Position numbers and translations under genes: made by a program
Assembly (NCBI GenBank): GCA_027574665.1
Contig: CM050656.1
Span: 8,631,501 to 8,695,500 of the forward strand
DNA from: Rhynochetos jubatus
Taxonomy: Eukaryota; Chordata; Aves; Eurypygiformes; Rhynochetidae
Direction: 5' to 3'
Length of the DNA: 64,000 nt
The notes under the pieces: model-generated
Database searches by the model: none
The model's input: only the letters and a program-made list of their open reading frames with translations
What the model was told of the DNA's origin: nothing
Shown here: positions 12,246 through 23,288 of the stretch, in pieces
How the letters are laid out: each line of letters begins with the position of its first letter
Numbering within the stretch: the stretch's first letter is position 1

Positions 12246-15200
12246 CAGCCTGGCTGTAAAGTCGCATCTCATCTCCAGGTTACTAAAAAAGCTTTATTTT
12301 AATTTTCTCAGGTTTATTATGTTTTAATCAGACAATTATTAAGCAAGTCTTAATCTTATTAAGGTAGAAACCTATTAAATCTAAGAGATGGCTGAAAAAA
12401 GATTATGAACTGCTTTACTACGTGTGCTTTTAGGAGCTAATCTGTACAGTGGGTATCCTACTCAGCTTCTCTCTCCTGCACGATCCAGATTCATCATACT
12501 CGTACTGATTGCTCTCATGGTATCCTTTTTTTTTTTTAATACAAATTATTTTTTCATCATCCTGATGTCTCAGAGCTATGTGCACTATTACTGTCTATCA
12601 CCTCATTTGTTCTCGTCCTCTCCCCAGGAGCAAGGGGTGCAACTGTGTGTGCGGCTTGTCAGTGGAAAGGTTTGTGTGGAGTGCCATAGGTATGTCAGAG
12701 AAAGGAAGTTGGGGGGAATCTGCCTTTTCAGTCTGTGTGCAAGGAATAGCTTATTGTGTAATTCTGCTCTTACTAATGTTGAAGCTTGAAAGTATTTTCT
12801 AAAACACTGAACTATGCAACACAATTCTTAGCTATTTAGCAGTGGTCACTTAGCTATATAATAAATCTGTAATGTGGAACCTCTGGGTCACAGAAAAGCC
12901 TACCATGGTGTTACTTGAGGGGTTACAGAGTGGTCGTTGTCAGGATGCTGAGAGGATCTCAAGAGATTGGTTTAGTGGTTGAGGAATTTGGGGAAAATTC
13001 CAAATCCGTGCAACTTGGCTTCTTGGTTCCAGTGAGCACAGTGGAAGCTAAGAGTGCACAGCACTTGGGTGGATGACCTGAATGAGCTACCTCTCTGACA
13101 GAAGTGATGTCCGGTTTAGGTGGTGGTCTCTGGTAGCAGCAGGGAACCGGCCTTTGCCCGTGTCCCTTCAGTTTCAACAACAAACAGTGTTGCGGGAAGT
13201 GGTCGAGAACACGCAATATTCCTGTGTCCTTACACAGTGAACTAAAAAGCACAAGCCCCATCGATTGCATTGGTTTCTGCTGCTTTCTCCATGGCATTCA
13301 AAACACCATCAACCAAAGCCCTTAAAAGATGAGGCTGCAGCTCCTTTTGTTAACAGCGCTGGCTTGCCAGAGACAGGCGGTTTGCTCCCCGTTTGTCTTC
13401 AGTGAGAAACTCTCTCAAGTGCAGCGATAATTTGTCTGGATGGCAACATGGGGGAACCGCAGTCTTTCTCTTTGCTTGATCAATGTGGAGGTTGTGCTTT
13501 TTCTTCGTGTGTGTTTCCCGTCAGTTCTGGGTGATGATTGCTTCTGACCCAGCAGAGAGCTCTCTGCAGTCTGAGAAGTGGTGATCTGAGCCTCTTCAGG
13601 TGTTGCAAAACAACATCCTTCTTGGTTCATAAGAACTTACCGATCTTGAGGATACAGCACAAAAATGCTGTGGTCAGGGACTGGCGTCCCCCCGCGCAGC
13701 TGATGCCGTTGAATGAACAGAGCTTCGCACGGCATCGGGGCGGGAGCCTGAAAGAAGGGGTGGACTTGGAGAGGGGTTTGGCGCGTGGAGTGCCGTGAAT
13801 TATGCCACCGCATGCCATGAATTATCAGTGTATAAACTAACCCGTGAAACGTGTCAGTAACAAAATCACCACTTACGTCCCCGAATGCTGGTGAATTCTA
13901 ACGCTCGTATTTGTATTGCTATGCTGGCTGGAAACTTTGGAAGGTGTAGCTGTGTTGTTACTAGGGCTATAGTTGTGTGAGCGGTTGTGTTCAGTACTCC
14001 AGCAGTAAACGTCTGCTAAGGGGTTGCTTTCCCTGCTTGCCTTGTTTTCACCACAGTCATCTAGTGTTTACATACATTTTAGCCTCCGTGCCATTTTTGA
14101 AGGCTTTATTTGTCTCATTTACGTTTTTTGGTTTGGATAATACTTAAATATGAAACCCATCTGGGAAACATATTGCATATTCACGTTGAGGGGTAAAACC
14201 AGTTTTTAATTAAAATTTTATACAGCACTTGTATTTCACTTTGTCCTGTTTTATTATGAAACACTTCAATCTTCTTCCTAAAACACATATGTCTTGCGCG
14301 TTTCAAGATGTTCCCTGTTGCTCATGCAGAACCGGTTTCTGAGCTCTGTCAGCAGAGTGCCATATGTTCCGGGGTTCATTTAGCTTCTCTGGCGTTTGTG
14401 GAGGCAGCATATTGGATGTACCGCAGCTCAGCTCTGCTCCATTCTTTTCTTTGTAAACTTGTCAAAAGATGAAAAAAGGAGGGAGAAGAAAACACTGAAT
14501 AGTACTCGAGTGATTTGAATTATCAGTAAGTTGTGGTAACTCGGCCAATCAAAACTGAGGTTTCTCATGTGCTCAAGGGTTTTCCCTAATTGTGGCTTAG
14601 GCAAAGCCTATAAAGCGATGGATCCCTCAGTGCTACCCGGCATGATGCCCAAAATGAGTGCTGAAGATTGAGATATGACCCAGGCCATTTGGAAATGACA
14701 AGCATCAAGTGCTCTTAATTTTGCACTGATTTGCTATTTTAAATTAAAAATTGAAAAAAGCAGTGAGCAACAGAAGACAGGCATGTGAAGGGGTTGTGCT
14801 CCTCTCTGTCGTCTTCAGGCTTGGTGGAAAATAGCTCTCCACTGTTGAAATGCCTGGTACTGAACAGAGAAATCCCAGCACCGATGGTGCCCTCCTGTTT
14901 ACAAATGAAAACAAAAATGGCCTTTTTCTTACCAATCCGTTCCCGTTTCTTCCCTGCCCCCTGTAGTCTGACCATGAACCAGGGGGAACCATCGGTCTTG
15001 AATACGCTGCTGGTATGTAGGAACACAGCCCTGGCTTTTATTGATAGTGGCCTTGTCACCATCAGGATTCTGACCTGATTTATCTGCCGAAAGCTTTTGA
15101 GAACCGGCTCGTGGCTGTGAGAGGAGCGAAGTGTTTCTGTGATTCTGCAACTGGAGCTTAAAAACAGAAAAAGGAGAAGAAGGAATAAAAAACTAGCGGA

Positions 15201-18089
15201 ACAGGAATGCATGTCGAACCGTTCGCCCTTCCCTGAGGTACGAGGCCAGAGGGAAAGGGCTGGGGTGGCTGCTTGACACCGGCGTGTGGAATGGGGAGGG
15301 AAACTTGTGCAGCTCTGACCCAGGGTGGGTCAGAACTAGGCAGCTGGAGTGACAGGAGTGTAAACCTGGGCGAAGTGACGGGCAGCTCAGCTCCCGGGAC
15401 TCTATTTACACGTGTTTAAAACAAACCAAAAAAAAGCTGCTTTCGTTCCCCAGGAAAATGTATTTACTTGGCAGTCAGCACATGTATAAGCTGAAACTTC
15501 CTTCCTGGAAGATGGAGAAACAAAGCGACTGACGCTTCTGCTTTGATGTGAGGCTGGAGCCCAGATTTGATTGGGAAATGAGAAAGTAAACTGAAACTAC
15601 CTCCAATTTAAAGGTGGGGTTTTTTAATGACCTTCAAAATTTGGAGATTTTTTTTTCCCCTCCCCTTAGGGACCAGAAGGAATTATAACAGTAATCGTAC
15701 TTAGAGCTGTAAGTACTGTAAGTCTACAGAGACAGTGGCTGTAGGTTAATGAAAAGCTGGCGCTGCTATTTGCCTGTGCTTCCTGCAGGATGTTTTCCCC
15801 TTCAAACCCATGTCAACTATTGCACTGTGGGTGTTGGTGATGAGTCCCCCACATTCAACGGAATGCTGCTTTTGTGGGAGCTACAGGAGCAAGTCACAGC
15901 AGAACATTTTGGACAACGTTCCTGTTTGGAACAAATGCAGCAAAAATTACCGGTTAATGATTACCCTGGGCCTTCCCTCCACACTCGGACATAAACCTTG
16001 CTGTGTTAGTCTAAAGCAGAAAGCAGGCAGAGGTGTTGTCCCCGCTGGCCTCCATCCCAGTACTGAACCCAGAGTGCCGTTATCCCAGCCTGGCAGCAGT
16101 CCGGTGGAGAAACCGCGCCACGGAGTAGCAGCCGAGGTTGCGGGCGCAGTCACGCCTACGTTGCGCGTACAGCATCATGTGCACACGCGTGTACGGTTAC
16201 GCACCCGGGGGCGTTCCCAGGCGCTGGGACCCCTCGGGGCACAGCCCGGGGCTCCCAACATGTTGTTTAAATGCCCTCTCCAGGACCTTTCCGCAGTGTG
16301 CTTTGGGCCAGCGTGTTTCCTCTTCCTGGGAGTCGTGCGCAGAAGCGGCATGAACTCAGCCGCTCGGGCTGACTTTGCTTCGTACTCTGACAACTTAATA
16401 TCCCTGTTTGTTGTCCTCAGCATGGAGGTGCCATCTGGTCTTGCTTGGACAGCTTATCCATAATATTGCTCTGCATGAAATCTGGGGCTGTGCTTGAATG
16501 GCACGCTGGTACCTTGCTGCCAGCCCCTGCCCAGATGGCACATGCCTAAATAACGTCCCCCATGTACCGTGATGGAGATGGATACGGAGGTGTTGCAAAC
16601 GGTGCTTGAGATGAGGAGAGGGAAGGCATGAAGATGGCTTCAAGTGTGGTACAGGGTCTTGGGTCAGGAATTAAAGAGCCCTTGGATGGCCACAGGCTGC
16701 CCTCCTCCCCTTGGAGGGCTTTAAACCTGTAACAGATGGGAGTGCCCAGTTCTTGGGCTGAGGGGATCTTGGGGGCAGAACCATTCTCCATCTCCCCTGG
16801 AGAGTTTCAAGACTCATTGAGTCACAGAAGGTGGAGAAAACGTGTCTCCCTGAGGGTCCAGGCACGCTTGGGAAAAGGCAGCGTTGCATGCAGGGGAGTT
16901 CGGGGCAGTGGTGGGCAACACCAATAAGGACTCTGTGAGCATTTCTCCAACAGGAACATCTGTTCCCTGTGGATTTGCCATCTCCACCGGGGAGGAGGTT
17001 ATGTTTGGCTGATGAGGAAGTCATGGCCTTTCACTTCTCTGATGAACAGGCAGTGCTGTTTTCTTGCAATCCTCTGCAGCCGGGAAGGCGTCTCCATCAG
17101 CAGCACAGTGCTGGGGCGGCAGCTCGGCACTCGGCTTCTTCGCTCGTTCACCTGCTTCAGGGGAGGTTGGACAAAAATCTCCAACCGTGGCACCACCATT
17201 TTACCTGTGCTAAAAGAATCGCTCTAACTTGTTGCTCTTCACAATATTGTGAATTTATTCCCTTCACAATACCCTGTACATAGCTCTTACTGATGAAGGC
17301 AAACAAGGTAAAAACTGTTCATGCCCGGCTCTGGGGAATCACCACGTTTGGATGGCACCTCCCGCATCATGCTGGCGTTAGTCTGAAATGGGGACAATAA
17401 ATCTACCCCAATAATAATACACTGGGCTGTGAGATGAGGGGCTTGAATTTGCTTTCTGTGTCTGCTCCATGTTGTCCTTTGCCGCTTCCTTGTGGCTTTA
17501 TCCCCTTTTTTGCCTTTCCATGATTATAAAGCCCCATTTCTCTGCATGCCCTGCCTATGATTTTTATTTATGTGGTGTAAGTTCCTAACAGACAACTGCT
17601 TAATGTGACAGAAGAGGCTTGATGAAATCCAGCAGTTGAAAGCTGCAGCGAGATGCAGTCACACTGGAAATAAGGTGCAGCTCCTTTTTATTTTTCCAAT
17701 GATGTAAAGAGTATTTCACTTTTAGAGCACCTTAGCCAGAGACGGTTTTCTTTTCAGCCTGCTGTCCTTATGCCAGGATTGACCCCCATGCTAAAAGAAA
17801 CATGGCTAAGCGGGCAGTTCGATGAAAACATAGACGGGGATGTTCTGCCATGTGCAGTGTGGTTATTGCTCGGTCAAAGATCCCAAATCCTACCCGTAAA
17901 CATTAGGTCAAAGTGGAAGATCGGCACTTTTAGAAGTCCAGAGTCTGGTCCTGTTTCAGTGTACGCGGCTGGCACGTGTGCAACCTGAGCTCTCACCATG
18001 TACGGAACTACACAGTGTCCCCACAGTAACTGGAGATAATCTCCAGCCTAAACAAAGGGCCAGCTTGCTTCTCTTAACTCCCCACCTTT
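12246..18089. other. Intergenic DNA, central part
   Basis: No gene recognised. It contains a CCAAT/TATA-like pair at 14545-14615, a CpG cluster with a Z-DNA-prone tract around 16100-16230, and near 17370-17440 a weak MIR-like phrase (GAAATGGGGACAATAA). A 217-codon plus-strand open frame at 15810-16463 overlaps the CpG-rich part and looks like a composition effect. Confidence 0.5.
16105..16260. other. CpG cluster (small CpG-island-like block)
   Basis: I count about 17 CpG dinucleotides in roughly 120 bp around 16105-16230, far above the surrounding DNA. No exon or promoter is evident beside it. It may mark an unmethylated regulatory element or GC-biased conversion. Confidence 0.5.
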
Positions 18090-18288
18090 AATCACCTTCC
18101 CTGAGAGGGTGACAGAGTCCTGGGACAGGCTGCCCAGAGAGGTGGGGGAGTCTCCTTCCCTGGAGACTTTCCACAGCCACCTGGACTTGTTCCTGTGTGA
18201 TCTGCTCTAGGGGATCCTGCTCTGGCAGGGGGTTGGACTACATGATCTCTAGAGGCCCCTTCCGACCCCGAACACTCTGTGAACCTGC
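18090..18288 (+). mobile_element. CR1 LINE, 5'-truncated 3' end
   Basis: The end of an avian CR1 non-LTR retrotransposon. The phrases GAGAGGGTGACAGAGTCC, CTGCCCAGAGAGGTGGGGGA, GGTTGGACTACATGATCTC and GAGGCCCCTTCCGACCCC follow the standard order of the CR1 3' region. The terminal ATTCTGTGA-type repeat is diverged (CACTCTGTGAACC). Only about 200 bp remain and no reverse-transcriptase domain is present. Substitutions suggest an older copy than the one at 23.96 kb. Confidence 0.85.
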
Positions 18289-19499
18289 AGGCAGGCCAAG
18301 CCCTGCTTTGGAGTATGTTCAGGCTTTTCTCACAAATTTTTAAAGATTTATGCTATGTTGATGACTTCTTTCCTTTTTAATTACAAAAAAAAATCCAGCA
18401 GGCTTTGTTACGCAGCTATAAAGCGTGTGGTTAAATACCCGCTGATCCAGCGGGTGCGTTCGCTGCTCCACAGAGGTGCACCAAGGCACTCCTGGAAATC
18501 CTCTTGCAGTATGTCGGCATTTTGAAACTCCTACAGCTTGGGGTGCGTGGGGTTATTTCCCTTTGTCTGGGGTCCAAAACATTGCTGCTAATCGGTACCT
18601 GGGTGAGGCGAACCTGCTGAAGGGAAGAAGGTGAATTTGTTATCTGTCGGAGAAACCCTCCTTGACCGCGTAATTCAAGTTGTTTTAAGCAACCCTCTGC
18701 TCTCCCCCCGCAGCAAGGACGAGGAGCAATTTGATGGGCCTTGAAGCACAGGGCACTGAGAAACGGAAAGGTGAGCTGCAGTAATTGGGGAAGGGGGCCA
18801 GGGGGGAAACACCTTCCAGACATGGGCTGTGCTGGGATTCCCATTGCCAGAGACGTCACGGCCCAGAGCCGGGAACGTCCTGCAGAGACGCAGCGGTGGG
18901 TACCTGCACCAAAACGGGGCTCAGGCGGTAAGGGGTGGGTATGGACAAAGCGACACAAAGTCGGTATTGCATTACTATTCGCAGTAAGAGGCAGGGGGCG
19001 GTTTGGTGGGTGTTTATTGTTACCCTTTTACTCCAAGGGAAGGGGACAGGAGAGAGTGCAGAAGAAAGTCAACTACACATGTGAGTGTACTGAGTTTGTT
19101 TTCCTCACAGGGACTGAGCGTGCAGGAGGGTGAAGGGTGCTGGGACTCCATCAGCCATGGCCCCTCCTCTCCCTCAGATCCCCACGAGCTTCACCCTGCT
19201 GACATTTCCCTCTGTAGGAGTACAGGGGGGGCAACGCTCCCAGAAGGGATGACAGCTTGTCATCCGGGGTAGGATGCACTGTAACCCAGGAACAGCCAAT
19301 TCCAGCTCTGGTTCACCTGGGCAAGCACCCGTCTGCGCACCCCAAGCGCTGCTCCCTCCCTCCACGACCCAGAAGGTGGGTGTGAGGAACCAGAGAAAAC
19401 ACGATGCCCCGTTTGCTAAGTTCATTTCCACCCTGCCAAATGCCTGCGGTTTCATTTCTTTTCTTTGTGATAATCTGTGCCCACTATAGCGTGTATTCT
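18289..19499. other. Intergenic DNA, third part
   Basis: No gene recognised. Open frames on both strands at 18431-18958 (minus) and 18741-19133 (plus) overlap each other and show no family features. Confidence 0.45.
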
Positions 19500-19800
19500 T
19501 TTAAATAACATTTTAAAATATTTTCCGGTAAATTAAAGTGATGACATGTTTGTGGGGTTCATTGTTAATTTCATTTCCTTTGGCTCAGCCAGCCAGATAA
19601 AACGCCATGTTATTAATCTTTGTTTAAAAGAAGATCCTTTGCCGAACAGTAATAAATGATCTTGATAGATTTGTCAGGAAAATGAATGATAATCATTTGC
19701 AGATAGACACCAGCCTAGTATGGAAGATTAATAAGAAAATACATATTGGCATCATTAATAACATCTGCTGCCAATGGACTTGTATATTGGTTACAGCTCC
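19500..19800. promoter_or_regulatory. AT-rich block, possible conserved non-coding element
   Basis: Roughly 300 bp that is AT-rich and non-repetitive, packed with TAAT/ATTA homeodomain-type cores (TTATTAATC, TGATAATCATT, AGATTAATAAG). It stands out from the GC-rich DNA on both sides. This texture is typical of vertebrate conserved enhancers, but conservation cannot be seen from one sequence. Confidence 0.25.
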
Positions 19801-19839
19801 GAAAGCGATGTGTTCTTGTTAGGATGCTGCAATTCATCA

Positions 19840-19990
19840 CGTGCTGCGAGGAGCGAGGCTGTGCACTGCTCCCGAGGTGATGACAAGCTGCTCCCCGAGA
19901 AAGGCTCGCGAGGAGCCCAACGCCGGGCCCGTGCCGCAGCCGCCGTCAAACGAGCCTGTCGCCGAAGCCCCTGTTCTGCTGGGGTCTGAC
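19840..19990. other. CpG cluster
   Basis: About 15 CpGs lie within roughly 130 bp (GGCTCGCGAGGAGCCC, CCGTGCCGCAGCCGCCGTC), directly beside the AT-rich block. No exon is evident. Confidence 0.4.
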
Positions 19991-20532
19991 TTCCCCCATG
20001 CGTTTCCCCATCTCACTGCTAACAACTCTTCCGGACCCCGTGAAGTTGCTCATTCCTTGCTCCTGGGGCTACAGCTGGCTGGGTTCACAGGTAATCCTTG
20101 TCCCCTCGGGAGCTCTGCCCTTGGGTGCGGGCTGAGCGGTGCTGGGGTAGAAGCTGCTGCCGGCCCCAAGCAGCTTGGGCTGCAGCAGCTGGTGTCTTGT
20201 CCCACCTCATGTATCTCTAAAAAGGTTCCTCCAGCACCTGCCATGGGCATTTAGGTGCTGCTATGTCTGACACAGCCCAGAAAGTACCCCCCACCCCACT
20301 GGATGCGCGGCGTGGTAGGAGATGGAGCTGTTCACAGGTGCTACAGGTGACTGTCATGGGCCTTGGTTCTCAGCCTTGATCATCCCTGTTAGGAAAAGAG
20401 CGTTTCTCTTTGGGTTTATAATCCCTCCACCTGCAGAGCCTCTGTTAAACCCCAGAGCATATCTGAGACCTGCACGCTCACAGCAGTGCGCTCTGCCGCA
20501 GTATCACCCCTGCAGCAGCAGGGAGCTGAGAA
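19991..20532. other. Intergenic DNA, no feature seen
   Basis: GC-rich, non-repetitive sequence with only chance-type open frames. Confidence 0.4.
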
Positions 20533-20609
20533 CCATCCCATCCCATCCCATCCCATCCCATCCCATCCCATCCCATCCCATCCCATCCCATCCCATCCCA
20601 TCCCATCCC
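20533..20609 (+). repeat. Pentanucleotide microsatellite (CCATC)n
   Basis: Fifteen uninterrupted CCATC units plus two bases. It produces artificial repetitive open frames on both strands (SHPIP- and GWDGM-type repeats), which are not proteins. The tract is pure, so it is likely polymorphic in length. Confidence 0.97.
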
Positions 20610-22390
20610 TGTCCCCCCAGCTCCTTGGCATAGGGGTGAGGCTGGGGGGAGCTGCCGGGGTGAGCAGGGGCCCACTTGCTGCAGGGAGATGAGTGGGCGG
20701 CTGGAGCTGGAGGGACTCCGTGTGGCCAAGTGCGATCCGCGGGGAGATGTAGCGTAAGCTGGAAATTACGGGGGCTGGGTGACGCAGAGGGGAAGAGCTG
20801 CACATGGATGAAGGCAGAGGGAATGGGTGTGGGAGGAGAGAAGGAAGGAGCATAGGAACTGACATGAGGAATAACATGAAAAGGAAACTCCCCCCACCCC
20901 CAGTCTTCAGTCAGGAGGAAAAACATAATGTCTTCTTGGTTTGGTTTTAATTTTTTTCAGCTAAATATGTATTTTCCTAGAAAATACAAGGAAAGGTCAG
21001 AAAGCCTTGAGACTACTTTGGTTTATTTAAATAAAAAAATCTCAGACTCCCTCTCCCAGAAGATTCTCTTTTTGTTTCTCCTTAGTGATTCAGAGCAGAG
21101 TAAAAAGTCAAATATATTGACCAACGAAACGTGTGTCTCCTGTGGGTGCACAGCTGGCTGCATCTGGCAGCGCGGATGCCTCCCTTCCTTCTGTGGGCCT
21201 TCTCAGGGTGCAGTCGCGTCTCCCAAAGCGCATGCCTTGGTTTAGCGGACGTGGACGGCCTCATTTTAAAGGAAACCCCGCCTTCCAGGAACCATGGGGT
21301 GAAGTGAGGAAGAGGTCGCCATCAAATACCCAAAGATTAAAACTCTTTGTGTCATTAAAATAAAGGTTAGTGAATTTCACTTTATTCTCTGCAAAACTGA
21401 TCTTGTCTTAGGGGAAAAGAATAATCTCACATCTTTAAACAACTAACTGCCCCCGTATCCCTCATCCTGCTCCACGTTGCTTTCGCCGTGGCTCTAGCAG
21501 ACGCGTGGTCCAAAACAGCCACTAAACCATGGAGCGGCAGGGGCTCCGGAGCACTCAGCACCTCGCCGCTCTGGGCGAGGAGGCGAGAGCCCTGATATTG
21601 CTAAATGTGTTACGGATGTGTGCGTTATCATTCTGCATTTGCCAGCTATTAATGACAGCTGGTAACCAGATTGCCTCTCAGTGCTTGGAGGCAGCCTCTG
21701 CTCTGGGCACCACCTGCTCGAAACTGGGTGGTGGGAAGGCAAGGCAAGCTCTGCCGCGGACACCGCTTCCCATGGGGGCGACAAGCAGCTGATGGGGCTG
21801 AGACCTCCCTGTTCAAAGGAAATCTTCCTTGTCCTTTCAGAAAAAGCAAATGCTTCTGTTGACCTGCACGATCGCAGCACAGACCCCGTCCTGCACGGCT
21901 GATTCAGTCTCCTCCATCCAGAGCGAGGGTGAGGAGGGAAGTCGTGACCCGGGCTCGCTGCACCAGCTGGGCACAGCCCTCTTTCTCCTCTGGATCATGG
22001 CTCATTTTCTTCATGGCACTGCCTTCACCGCATGCCCTCACCCCCACCACGCAGCCCATGGCTGTGCCCCTCGGATGCTGGGGCGGAGGGGTCACATCCC
22101 TGTGGGTCTTCTCCAGCTGAGCATCCTAACCGCCAACGATACGAACAGCGAGTGCTGCTGCCTCACCCTCCAGAGGTGATTTAAAAGGTTGTGCCATGCC
22201 CAATTCTGTGATGACACCAAGGTGGGTCAGCAGGGCCTGGACTGGCCCGAGGAGGGCAAGGTCCAAGGAGGGATATTGCTTTTCCCTACCGCAGCCAGGT
22301 CACCGTGGTCCCAGGGAGACCTTTGTGCACCAGTGCAGGATCTAGAACCGCAATAACCCGGAGTCAGAACTGGCTTTGTCACAAAGGCAC
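20610..22390. other. Intergenic DNA beyond the SLC5A9 poly(A) site
   Basis: No gene recognised. It is moderately GC-rich. A short CpG-rich patch lies around 21480-21600. Overlapping open frames around 21.5-22.1 kb on both strands lack any family signature. Confidence 0.45.
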
Positions 22391-22391
22391 C

Positions 22392-22397
22392 TTTATT
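22392..22397 (-). terminator. SLC5A9: SLC5A9 poly(A) signal (AATAAA)
   Basis: TTTATT on the plus strand is AATAAA on the gene strand (GCAATAAAGGTGCC), about 680 nt after the SLC5A9 stop. A GU-containing stretch (GCCTTTGTGAC) follows, as expected at a cleavage site. It is the first canonical hexamer I noticed downstream of the stop. Confidence 0.65.
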
Positions 22398-22861
22398 GCT
22401 GGCAATGCTGGGCAGGGGCAGGGGTGGCCTGATGAGTAAACAAGGACAGGCTGTTGTAAGACCCACCATCATGTGACAGGGTGGGAGGACTCGGGGTGGG
22501 GATGGGCAGGGAAGCCCCCGTCCCTGCTGCCAATGTCAATGTGGGTGGGTCCAACACAGGTCCTGGAGTAACTGTGGGAGCCAAGGTTGTTGCTGCTGAG
22601 CTAATCCAGTGGCCCCACAGTAACCCATCTGAATTTTGGCCATATAAAAAACTGCAGGTAGTGCTTAATTCTCCTCCCCCACAGCTGTGCAAAACCAGGA
22701 GTCCTCCGCTAACAGCAGCCGTACAGTCAGCCCTGAGCATGAGGGGAGCGAGGACCCGGCCACGCCACAACCAGCCTTTCCAAAGCCTTTGCTCCTTGCT
22801 GGGCTTGGCTCTGCACCTTTAAAATTGGCCCCAGGTCTCCTGACTTCACCCACATGCTGCG

Positions 22862-22887
22862 CCCCCCCCCCCCCCCCCCCCCCCCCC
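22862..22887 (-). repeat. Homopolymer: 26 C on plus strand (26 G in SLC5A9 mRNA)
   Basis: An uninterrupted run of 26 identical bases, 193-218 nt after the stop in the 3'UTR. Such runs are prone to sequencing and assembly length error, and as RNA to G-quadruplex formation. Confidence 0.95.
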
Positions 22888-22953
22888 GAATCCACCGCAT
22901 CCTGGATGTGAAGAAACTGAGCCCCACTGTCATTTCCAGCAAGCAGTGCCTCC

Positions 22954-22965
22954 GGGGGGGGGGGG
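22954..22965 (-). repeat. Homopolymer: 12 G on plus strand (12 C in SLC5A9 mRNA)
   Basis: A run of 12 G that is fully complementary to part of the C26 run 66 bp away. Confidence 0.95.
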
Positions 22966-23079
22966 CATCCCAACCTCCAGGGACCATCGCCAGGATCTCT
23001 GTCACCCCACGCTTCTGGCTCAGACATGAAGGTGAGGACCCGTGAGAGAAACCAAAGCCACCTGCTGCCTGACCCCACC

Positions 23080-23288
23080 TCAGCCGAAATACGCCCACAG
23101 AAAGACATTGATGGTCAGCAGGAGAATAGCATTAACGTTGCAAACAGTCTTCCACAGGGGCTTCTCCTCAATGCTGGTGAGTCTCCGCTCCAGGGCGGCT
23201 CTTTCCTCCTGGGAGAGGGTGGGTGTGGGGCCAGTGGACAGACCGCAGAACCACAAGTACAGCATTTTCCAGCAGGGAGGCTTGGCTG
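23080..23288 (-). CDS. SLC5A9: SLC5A9 coding exon 14 (residues 598-666, stop)
   Basis: 209 nt ending TATTTCGGC-TGA. It codes [12 protein letters not shown], the conserved [18 protein letters not shown], and the last helix ([16 protein letters not shown]). The acceptor is a tandem TTGCAGCAG. The upstream site (exon from 23288) and the downstream site (exon from 23285) are both in frame and differ by one alanine (666 or 665 residues). Confidence 0.93.

Larger units (their letters stand above)
22375..23079 (-). other. SLC5A9: SLC5A9 3'UTR
   Basis: The inferred 3'UTR of about 700 nt runs from the stop to the AATAAA. It contains, in mRNA order, a run of 12 C (22965-22954) and a run of 26 G (22887-22862). 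The remaining sequence is unremarkable. Confidence 0.6.

Noticed and set aside
15810..16463. 217-codon plus-strand open frame
   Set aside because: It crosses a CpG-rich cluster, where stops are rare, and has irregular composition and no recognisable domain.
20416..20926. Long open frames with repeating five-residue units (GWDGM, SHPIP) on both strands
   Set aside because: They are translations of the CCATC pentanucleotide repeat; 5-bp units read in a 3-base frame always give such repeats.
22160..22250. Possible CR1 ORF fragment (FCDDTKVG-like reading)
   Set aside because: Only a few residues resemble the CR1 polymerase FADDTK motif. Too short to support.
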